From the NCBI GenBank assembly GCA_049687015.1, contig JBAVIP010000055.1, forward strand, positions 1 through 21,651: a stretch of 21,651 nucleotides of DNA. Direction: 5' to 3'. Origin of the DNA: Methylotenera_A sp049687015 (lineage in GTDB: Bacteria; Pseudomonadota; Gammaproteobacteria; Burkholderiales; Methylophilaceae). Shown one piece after another: positions 15,996 through 21,651 of the stretch. Position 1 is the stretch's first letter; every line of letters begins with the position of its first letter. Made by a program: the position numbers and the translations under genes. The notes beneath the pieces were generated by a model, which was given only the letters and a program-made list of their open reading frames with translations, had not been told where the DNA came from and did not search any database.

Positions 15996-16026
15996 AAGCC
16001 GACAGAATTACTTTGTCGGCTTTTTT
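15996..16026 (+). terminator. rho-independent terminator after pycB
   Basis: AAGCCGACA (15996-16004) pairs with TGTCGGCTT (16014-16022), a perfect 9-base stem. The T tract runs from 16021 to 16026. It ends only 13 bases before the yceF start codon. Confidence 0.88.
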
Positions 16027-16039
16027 GTAGATTAAATAA

Positions 16040-16621
16040 ATGAAACAAACCTTAATTTTAGCTTCTTCATCCAAATATAGGCGCGAGCTTTTACAAAAGT
16101 TACAGATTCCGTTTAATAGTGTTTCGCCGAAAGTAGATGAAGCGCCGCTACCAGACGAAAAGCCACATGAAACCGCATTGAGACTCGCCCAAGATAAAGC
16201 CAAAAAAATAGGCAAAAAACATCCGCACGCACTGGTGATTGGCTGCGACCAAGTTGCGACGCTGGATAGCGAGCAATTAGGCAAGCCACTGAACCATCAA
16301 AACGCCACCAAACAACTGCAATTAATGCGTGGTCGAGAGGTCACTTTTCATAGCGCGCTTTGTTTATATAATGCCACTACAGGTAATATTCAGGCCGAAG
16401 TTGTGCCTTATTTGGTACGCTTTCGCCAGCTTACAGATGAGCAAATTGAAAGCTATTTAAATAAAGAACAGCCTTACCACTGTGCAGGTAGCGCCAAATC
16501 GGAAGGCTTAGGCGTGGCGCTTATTGAGCGCATGATTGGTGAAGATCCAAATGCGCTGATTGGTTTGCCTTTAATTAAGTTGGTCACCATGTTACAAAAC
16601 GAAGGTGTTGCAATACTGTAA
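16040..16621 (+). CDS. yceF: Maf-family nucleotide pyrophosphatase, YceF subfamily (m7GTP type)
   Basis: The 193-residue protein begins LILASSSKYRRELL and has VDEAP, the metal-binding VIGCDQVATLD (Asp70), GKPL, and the end block CAGSAKSEGLG..ERMIGEDPNALIGLPL. This ending matches E. coli YceF closely; YceF was shown to hydrolyse 7-methyl-GTP, and the family probably removes modified nucleotides. In E. coli yceF is divergent from yceD-rpmF. Here the same orientation holds, but pycAB stands between them. There is no clear ribosome binding site before the ATG, and the pycB terminator ends 13 bases upstream, so expression depends on read-through or a promoter inside pycB. Confidence 0.92.
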   Translation: MKQTLILASSSKYRRELLQKLQIPFNSVSPKVDEAPLPDEKPHETALRLAQDKAKKIGKKHPHALVIGCDQVATLDSEQLGKPLNHQNATKQLQLMRGREVTFHSALCLYNATTGNIQAEVVPYLVRFRQLTDEQIESYLNKEQPYHCAGSAKSEGLGVALIERMIGEDPNALIGLPLIKLVTMLQNEGVAIL

Positions 16622-16739
16622 ATAATTAAAAAAGTTTAACCCTATTCTGCAGCACGTTACGTTTAACTAAATAACGCGCTTGGAGTATGCCGAAAATAGC
16701 TCCAATCGCTTCTATTTTAATGGTTTAACGGAGATTACA

Positions 16740-18203
16740 ATGCGCTTGAAACATCGAACCCTTTTACTAGCTATAATTTCAACACTATCTGCTGGCGCTC
16801 TTGCCCTGGAAAATATGCCCGAAACTAATTCAATTGAAGCTAAAAGCACCTTAAACGACCAGCAAAGCGTTGCAGTCACGATTTATAACGGCGATCTGGC
16901 ATTGGTAAAAGATACGCGCAAAGTTAAACTAAAAACAGGTTTAAACGCCTTGGCATTACGTGACGTGAGTGCGCAAATTCGCCCGGAAACAGCCCTGCTG
17001 CGCAGCATTAACGCGCCTGGCAGTTTAGTACTACTAGAACAAAATTTCGATTTTGATTTACTCACACCGCAGAAAATGCTGGAAAAATACGTGGGCAAAT
17101 CGGTTGGCATAGTAAAAACCAATCCGACAACTGGAGTAGAAACTACAGAACAAGCGACTGTACTCTCAGCCAATAACGGCGTGGTGTTGAAGGTGGGTAA
17201 CCGCATCGAGACCGGGATTCCGGGCCGTATTGTCTATGATAATGTGCCAGATAATTTACGCGACCGCCCTACTTTGGTGACGCAAATCAACAACAAAGGC
17301 AAGACCGATCAAGCTGTGGAATTGAGCTATCTCACTGGTGGCTTGGGTTGGAAAGCCGATTATGTGGCAGAACTGAACGATAAAGAAAATCAATTGGATT
17401 TATCAGGCTGGGTCACGCTGACTAATACCAGCGGTACAAGTTACAAAAACGCCAAGCTGCAATTAGTAGCCGGTGATGTAAATCGCGTACAGCGTGAAAT
17501 GCAGCCAATGGCAAAAGCCATGCGTGGCGAAGTCATGATGGCTGATGGGGCAGCGCCTATGCAGGAAGAAGGCCTGCTGGAATATCATTTATACACACTA
17601 GACCGCCCTACTAACATTATGGAAAGCCAAACCAAGCAAGTGGCACTTCTTTCGGCATCTGGCGTGCCAGCGCGTAAAGAATTAGTGTTAAAAGGCGCAG
17701 AATACTACTACCAAGGCCAGTACGGCGAAATCGGCACTAAGATGAAAGTTGGCGTTTTTATTGAGTTTGAGAACAAAGAAGCCAGCAAACTCGGCATGCC
17801 GTTGCCCAAGGGCATATTGCGTGTATACAAAAAAGATAGCGCTGGCAACGCACAATTTGTGGGCGAAGATAATATTGACCACACGCCGAAAAACGAGAGC
17901 GTGCGCCTGAAATTGGGCGATGCGTTTGACGTGACTGCCGACAGAAAACAGACGGATTTTAAATTATTGTCTAACCCGCAAAAAGGCCACAGCGCTTACG
18001 AAAGTGCATTTGAGTTAACGCTTAAAAACGCCAAAAAACAAAAAGTAACGGTGACCGTGCAGGAGCCGATTGGCGGCGATTGGGCGATAGTGAGTGAAAG
18101 CCACCCTCACGTCAAAGCCAATAGCCACTTAGCCTTGTGGAAGATTGATGTTCCGGCTGAAGGCAAAACCACGCTGACGTATCGCGCGCAGGTAAAATAC
18201 TAA
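16740..18203 (+). CDS. Secreted DUF4139 protein of unknown function
   Basis: I place the start at 16740 (MRLKHRTLLLAII), because GGAG lies 6 bases upstream and this gives a proper signal peptide. Cleavage is likely after ALA at residue 22. The open frame runs 20 codons further up without such signals. The 487-residue product is probably periplasmic. The sequence has the DUF4139 pattern: a YNGDLALVKDTR strand near the mature N-terminus, LLEQNFDFDLL, LSYLTGGLGWKADYV, a WVTLTNTSGTSYKNAKL beta segment, and a C-terminal LTYRAQVKY. Family members lack a settled function. It has its own strong terminator and sits alone between yceF and the methyltransferase gene, so its neighbours do not suggest a role. 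Confidence 0.85.
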   Translation: MRLKHRTLLLAIISTLSAGALALENMPETNSIEAKSTLNDQQSVAVTIYNGDLALVKDTRKVKLKTGLNALALRDVSAQIRPETALLRSINAPGSLVLLEQNFDFDLLTPQKMLEKYVGKSVGIVKTNPTTGVETTEQATVLSANNGVVLKVGNRIETGIPGRIVYDNVPDNLRDRPTLVTQINNKGKTDQAVELSYLTGGLGWKADYVAELNDKENQLDLSGWVTLTNTSGTSYKNAKLQLVAGDVNRVQREMQPMAKAMRGEVMMADGAAPMQEEGLLEYHLYTLDRPTNIMESQTKQVALLSASGVPARKELVLKGAEYYYQGQYGEIGTKMKVGVFIEFENKEASKLGMPLPKGILRVYKKDSAGNAQFVGEDNIDHTPKNESVRLKLGDAFDVTADRKQTDFKLLSNPQKGHSAYESAFELTLKNAKKQKVTVTVQEPIGGDWAIVSESHPHVKANSHLALWKIDVPAEGKTTLTYRAQVKY

Positions 18204-18231
18204 AATAGTTGTTTTATAAAAGCAATTTTAT

Positions 18232-18276
18232 ATGCTCTGCAAGCCGCATGGATACTGCTTGCAGAGCATGTTTTTT
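18232..18276 (+). terminator. Strong rho-independent terminator after the DUF4139 gene
   Basis: ATGCTCTGCAAG (18232-18243) pairs perfectly with CTTGCAGAGCAT (18258-18269), a 12-base stem with a 14-base loop. It is followed by a T tract at 18271-18276. It lies 28 bases after the stop codon. Confidence 0.9.
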
Positions 18277-18298
18277 ACATTGAAATGAATCGATTATT

Positions 18299-19012
18299 GT
18301 GAAATTCGGCACACTTTATTTAATTCCTGTGACTTTGGGCGATGACGACATTGCACAAGTGATACCGCCCAACGTCGTTACACAAGCCCAAAAGCTGGAA
18401 CATTTTGTGGTGGAAAACGAAAAATCCGCACGCCAATTTTTAAGTTTAATCAAACCACTCAAGCCCATTCGCGAGTTGCAGCTAGAACTGTTGAACGAAC
18501 ATACCGATGACAAAACCTTACCAAATCTATTGAAACCCCTGCTCGCTGGGCAAGATGTTGGCTTAATGTCCGAGGCAGGTTGCCCCGCGGTGGCTGACCC
18601 TGGCGCGAAGTTGGTCGCGCTGGCGCATCAAAAAGGCATCCGTGTAACGCCGCTAACAGGCCCTAGCGCGATTTTATTGGCGCTGATGGCCTCTGGCCTT
18701 AATGGGCAGAGTTTCGCGTTTCTAGGCTACTTGCCAGTGGATAAAGTCGCGCGCGCAACAAAGCTTAAAGAAATCGAAAAACGCGCGCAAACACATAACG
18801 AAACGCAAATCTTTATCGAAACGCCCTACCGTAACCAACAAATGCTGGAAGCGATTTTAAGCACCTGCAACGCCAATACCCGCTTGTGTATTGCCTGCCA
18901 CGTCAGTTTGCAAGATGAAATGATAGCAACGAAGCGCATCAGCGAATGGAAACAAGGTGCGCTACCAGATTTGCACAAAAAGCCGACCGTGTTTTTAATG
19001 TTAGTTCAGTAA
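18299..19012 (+). CDS. RsmI-like SAM-dependent methyltransferase paralogue
   Basis: The 237-residue protein is of the tetrapyrrole/RsmI methylase fold. GTLYLIPVTLGD corresponds to the N-terminal strand, LMSEAGCPAVADPG to the RsmI loop usually written SDAGTPLISDPG, TPLTGPSAILLALMASGL to the next conserved block, and FIETPYRNQQMLEAI to the E-[ST]-P-[HY]-R motif. It is shorter than RsmI, which methylates C1402 of 16S rRNA at the 2'-O, and its first motif differs, so the substrate is unknown. A short RsmI-like gene near maf-yceD-rpmF is, as I recall, common in betaproteobacteria. The start is GTG with no obvious ribosome binding site, 22 bases after the terminator T tract. Confidence 0.85.
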   Translation: MKFGTLYLIPVTLGDDDIAQVIPPNVVTQAQKLEHFVVENEKSARQFLSLIKPLKPIRELQLELLNEHTDDKTLPNLLKPLLAGQDVGLMSEAGCPAVADPGAKLVALAHQKGIRVTPLTGPSAILLALMASGLNGQSFAFLGYLPVDKVARATKLKEIEKRAQTHNETQIFIETPYRNQQMLEAILSTCNANTRLCIACHVSLQDEMIATKRISEWKQGALPDLHKKPTVFLMLVQ

Positions 19013-19035
19013 TTAAAATTGCCACAAGGAGTATT

Positions 19036-19674
19036 ATGAAAGAGCTAATTAAGAAATTGTTATCAATAGTTTTAGCAATCACAATTATTGTCTTAGCCTT
19101 GTGGCTTATATACTGGTTAGTGACGAACCTCTCTACATATGTACGCGAAATTCCTAAAGAGCTCGGCGCATCTTTAATCGCTGCCATAACTGCCGTTATG
19201 GTTGTTATGGTTGGTCGCTATTACGAGCGGAAAAGGGAATTAGATGCACTCTACCGTGATAAAAAAATGGAAATTTATGATGAATTTTTGAAGAAATTTT
19301 TTGACTTATTCCACACTAATTCTGAGGACAGTTCAGTTCCGAAACCCGACGATTTGGTTCTTTTCTTTAGAGAATTTATGCGAAAATTAATACTGTGGAG
19401 TGGTCCTGAATCAATTACCACATTTTTAGCATGGAAAAACTATCTACAAAAAAACCCTCCAGATGCTCAAACTATCTTTTTAACTGAAAAATTTCTTCTG
19501 TCACTGCGTACCGACTTAAGACATAGCAATAGAGGCATTCCAAAAGGTTTTGTTGCAACTATTCTTTTAAAGGAAGGTGAGCTCTTTTTGCAAATGGCTA
19601 AAAAGAATCCAAAAATCACCCTAGCAGAACTTGCAGAAATTGAGAATATGCTTAAAAAAGACTCAGCGGATTAG
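19036..19674 (+). CDS. Two-helix membrane protein of unknown function
   Basis: I start this at 19036, where AAGGAG lies 4 bases before the ATG; the frame extends 30 codons further but over the end of the methyltransferase gene. The 212-residue product has two membrane helices (about 8-30 and 43-61) and then a charged cytoplasmic part beginning RYYERKRELDALYRDKK. That juxtamembrane segment followed by IYDEFLKKFF recalls a scattered family of small membrane proteins with no known role. The DNA is visibly more AT-rich than its neighbours and its ribosome binding site is the strongest nearby, both hinting at transfer. It follows the methyltransferase by 23 bases, so it may share a transcript. Its 3' end overlaps rnhB by 12 bases, tail to tail. 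Confidence 0.75.
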   Translation: MKELIKKLLSIVLAITIIVLALWLIYWLVTNLSTYVREIPKELGASLIAAITAVMVVMVGRYYERKRELDALYRDKKMEIYDEFLKKFFDLFHTNSEDSSVPKPDDLVLFFREFMRKLILWSGPESITTFLAWKNYLQKNPPDAQTIFLTEKFLLSLRTDLRHSNRGIPKGFVATILLKEGELFLQMAKKNPKITLAELAEIENMLKKDSAD

Positions 19675-20247
19675 CGCTTTGATTGGCGCATAACTCAAGC
19701 GGTGTTGCGGGCAAATGCCATGTGCCTGCAAAGCCAATAGATGTGCGGGGCTTGGGTAGCCTTTATGCTGTGCAAAGCCGTATTGCGGGTATTGTTTATC
19801 CAGTTCATGAAGCTCAGCATCACGCGCGACTTTTGCCAAAATAGATGCCGCAGAAATGGCTTGAACCTTACTATCGCCCCTCACAATCGCCTCGCATGGC
19901 AAGCTGATTTTTGGGCATTTATTGCCGTCCACCTGAACTAAATTTGGAACAATGTTGAATTGCGCTTGCATGGCCTCAATAGCGCGCTTCATGGCCAGTA
20001 GGCTTGCTTGCAGAATATTGATTTCGTCGATTTCTTGGCATGTGCAACTGGCAATGCCCCATGCAAGCGCTTTGACTTTGATTTCACCACTTAAAAAATC
20101 GCGCTTTTTCTCGGAGAGTTTTTTAGAGTCCGCCAAGCCGTCAATCGGATTATTCATATCCAGAATCACTGCAGCCGCATAAACGCTGCCTGCCAGCGGC
20201 CCGCGCCCTGCTTCGTCCACGCCGCAAATAAGCAGATTATTATTCAT
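19663..20247 (-). CDS. rnhB: Ribonuclease HII
   Basis: The 194-residue enzyme has CGVDEAGRGPLAG (Asp11, Glu12), SKKLSEKKR, QVDGNKCP (Asp107) and VRGDSKVQAISAASILAKVARD (Asp125), the complete acidic active site of RNase HII. It cuts RNA in RNA-DNA hybrids and starts removal of misincorporated ribonucleotides. It lies 13 bases after lpxB, following the standard lpxA-lpxB-rnhB order. The last codons overlap the end of the convergent membrane protein gene, yet the C-terminal helix looks complete. Confidence 0.96.
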   Translation of the reverse strand: MNNNLLICGVDEAGRGPLAGSVYAAAVILDMNNPIDGLADSKKLSEKKRDFLSGEIKVKALAWGIASCTCQEIDEINILQASLLAMKRAIEAMQAQFNIVPNLVQVDGNKCPKISLPCEAIVRGDSKVQAISAASILAKVARDAELHELDKQYPQYGFAQHKGYPSPAHLLALQAHGICPQHRLSYAPIKALIR

Positions 20248-20260
20248 TTAATAAGTCGCT

Positions 20261-21406
20261 TTACAAATAAGCCAGAATGGCCTTGGCAGCTTTTTCTGCT
20301 GAATTTTGTTTGAGCGAGAGGTGAATATTAGTAAATTCTCGTTTAATTTCTTCCAGGTGATTGGTATCATTCAGGAGTTTGATTGCTGTATCTGCCAGAT
20401 TTTGAGGGGTCGCCGCATCCTGCAGCAATTCAGGGACAATAAACCTGCCCGCCAAAATGTTTGGCAACCCGACATAAGGCAGGTAGTTCATGCGTTTGAG
20501 TATCCACCAGCTCAAACGTGGCATGCGGTAGGTGATGACCATCGGTTTTTTAAGCAATGCCGCTTCTAGTGTGGCTGTGCCCGATGCAACAATCACCAAA
20601 TCTGCTGCTTCCATGGCATCGTGCGCATGGCCAAATAGCAATTGTATATTCAATACCTGTTCAGGATGTTGAAGATAATGTTGATGTATGGCATGCTCAA
20701 AAATTTCACGGGTTTTACGCGTGATGAGCGGCACTAAAAATTGTGCATTTTCATTTTCCAAGCTGATACGTTGCGCTGTTTTTACAAACAAATCCGCATG
20801 CTGTTTGACCTCTGACTGGCGGCTGCCAGGCAACATGGCGACTATAAGTGCGGACGGCTCGAGCTTAAGCGTCTCGCGTGCGGCCTGCTGATTGGGATCT
20901 AACGGCAATTCATCCGCTAATGGATGGCCGACATAGGTCACGGGCACTTTGGCGGCCTCGTACAAGGCGGGCTCAAACGGAAATAACGCCAGGATATGCG
21001 AGACCGAACGTTTGATTTTGCCCATACGGCCACCGCGCCAGGCCCAGATGGAGGGGCTAACGTAATGAATGGCAGGGATGCCGCGTTGTTTGAGTTTGCG
21101 CTCCAGCCAGAAGTTAAAATCCGGCGCATCTACCCCAATAAAGATATCGGGTTTCTCAGCTAACAATTGTTTGAGCAAGCGACGACGCAGCTTGAGCAAA
21201 CCATACAAATGTGTAATCACTTCCACATAGCCACGTACTGACAGTTTTTCGAGCGGAAATAACGACTTAGCACCCTCGCCCATCATTTTAGGACCTGCAA
21301 TGCCAATGAAGGATAAATCACTACGCTGTGCTTTTAAGGCACGAATTAAATGACACCCCAACAAATCCCCAGAGGCCTCCCCGGCCACAATCGCAATTTT
21401 TGGCAT
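20261..21406 (-). CDS. lpxB: Lipid-A-disaccharide synthase
   Basis: The 381-residue GT-B glycosyltransferase has AGEASGDLLG (8-17), GVDAPDFNFW (91-100, containing the essential acidic residues), VSPSIWAWR, YVGHPLADE and MLPGSRQSEV, all diagnostic. It joins UDP-2,3-diacylglucosamine and lipid X to make the lipid A disaccharide at the inner face of the membrane. It begins 15 bases after the lpxA stop; no strong ribosome binding site is seen, suggesting coupling. Its presence indicates an outer membrane with lipid A. Confidence 0.97.
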   Translation of the reverse strand: MPKIAIVAGEASGDLLGCHLIRALKAQRSDLSFIGIAGPKMMGEGAKSLFPLEKLSVRGYVEVITHLYGLLKLRRRLLKQLLAEKPDIFIGVDAPDFNFWLERKLKQRGIPAIHYVSPSIWAWRGGRMGKIKRSVSHILALFPFEPALYEAAKVPVTYVGHPLADELPLDPNQQAARETLKLEPSALIVAMLPGSRQSEVKQHADLFVKTAQRISLENENAQFLVPLITRKTREIFEHAIHQHYLQHPEQVLNIQLLFGHAHDAMEAADLVIVASGTATLEAALLKKPMVITYRMPRLSWWILKRMNYLPYVGLPNILAGRFIVPELLQDAATPQNLADTAIKLLNDTNHLEEIKREFTNIHLSLKQNSAEKAAKAILAYL

Positions 21407-21421
21407 ACAAATTTACAAGTT

Positions 21422-21651
21422 TTAACGGACGATGCCGCGAGTTGAAACGTTTAGAAAGTCTGTGAGCAGTGTTATTTCATTACAGTCTTTTTGCATGCTT
21501 GCTAATTCTAGCTTAGCTTCTTCTAATGTTAAGTTGTTGCGATACAAAGCCTTATAAGCACGTTTGATCTGCAGAATGCTATCTGCGCTAAAGCCGCGCC
21601 GTTTAAGGCCCTCAGCATTGATACCATGCGGTTTGGCATCGTATCCTGCAG
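21422..21651 (-). CDS. lpxA: UDP-N-acetylglucosamine acyltransferase, C-terminal part (cut by window edge)
   Basis: The frame enters from the right edge and ends with TAA at 21422-21424, giving the last 75 residues. They read HGINAEGLKRRGFSADSI, then IKRAYKALYRNNLTLEEA, and end in DFLNVSTRGIVR. This is the C-terminal helical domain of LpxA that follows its left-handed beta helix. LpxA adds the first 3-hydroxyacyl chain to UDP-GlcNAc in lipid A synthesis. It fits the fixed order lpxA-lpxB-rnhB. The catalytic part lies outside the window. Confidence 0.95.
   Translation of the reverse strand, partial: AGYDAKPHGINAEGLKRRGFSADSILQIKRAYKALYRNNLTLEEAKLELASMQKDCNEITLLTDFLNVSTRGIVR

Noticed and set aside
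15976..16284. Minus-strand reading frame antisense to yceF
   Set aside because: It is a shadow of a well-conserved coding gene, spans the pycB terminator, and shows no family features.
16680..16705. Possible hairpin TTGGAG/CTCCAA before the DUF4139 gene
   Set aside because: Only six pairs with a 14-base loop; too weak to call regulatory.
16680..16739. N-terminal extension of the DUF4139 protein
   Set aside because: It would bury the signal peptide 20 residues inside; the ATG at 16740 has a good ribosome binding site.
18946..19035. N-terminal extension of the two-helix membrane protein
   Set aside because: It overlaps the methyltransferase coding end and lacks a ribosome binding site, while 19036 has AAGGAG in place.

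Overview
The window is a compact, low-to-mid GC bacterial chromosome segment of housekeeping genes. The gene set and order point to a Gram-negative betaproteobacterium. Evidence includes lipid A genes (lpxA-lpxB-rnhB), the rpmF-plsX-fabH-fabD-fabG-acpP-fabF cluster running into pabC-mltG-tmk-holB-pilZ-tatD, and a two-subunit pyruvate carboxylase. From overall feel I would place it near the methylotrophic Methylophilaceae, but this is inference, not something the sequence proves.

Layout. Positions 1-287 hold the tail of an unidentified reading frame, a sequence resembling one half plus the centre of a Xer/dif recombination site (194-221), and a terminator. A small secreted protein gene follows (288-659, minus). 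Then comes a long minus-strand block. Its distal part is a PhnP-like metallo-hydrolase, a TatD-family nuclease, PilZ, the DNA polymerase III delta' subunit, thymidylate kinase, MltG and PabC (747-6224). Its proximal part, separated by a strong terminator at 6255-6288, is the fatty acid synthesis operon: fabF, acpP, fabG, fabD, fabH, plsX, rpmF and yceD (6305-12551). A hairpin sits between acpP and fabF, and candidate promoters lie upstream of acpP and rpmF.

From 12.65 kb the plus strand carries the divergent pycA-pycB pair (pyruvate to oxaloacetate), closed by a terminator. It is followed by yceF (Maf family), a secreted DUF4139 protein with its own terminator, an RsmI-like methyltransferase paralogue and an AT-rich gene for a two-helix membrane protein of unknown function. 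The last of these overlaps rnhB tail to tail. The right end is rnhB, lpxB and the 3' end of lpxA on the minus strand.

How it works together: pycAB refills oxaloacetate. The plsX/fab genes make acyl-ACP, which feeds phospholipid and, through LpxA/LpxB, lipid A. MltG trims nascent peptidoglycan. tmk and holB serve DNA replication, and PilZ serves type IV pili. Most of this is ordinary. The points worth a second look are the dif-like half site at the left edge, an alanine where the pyruvate carboxylase family usually has a catalytic threonine, the acpP/fabF hairpin, and the accessory genes between yceF and rnhB. I did not find a clear new multi-gene system.
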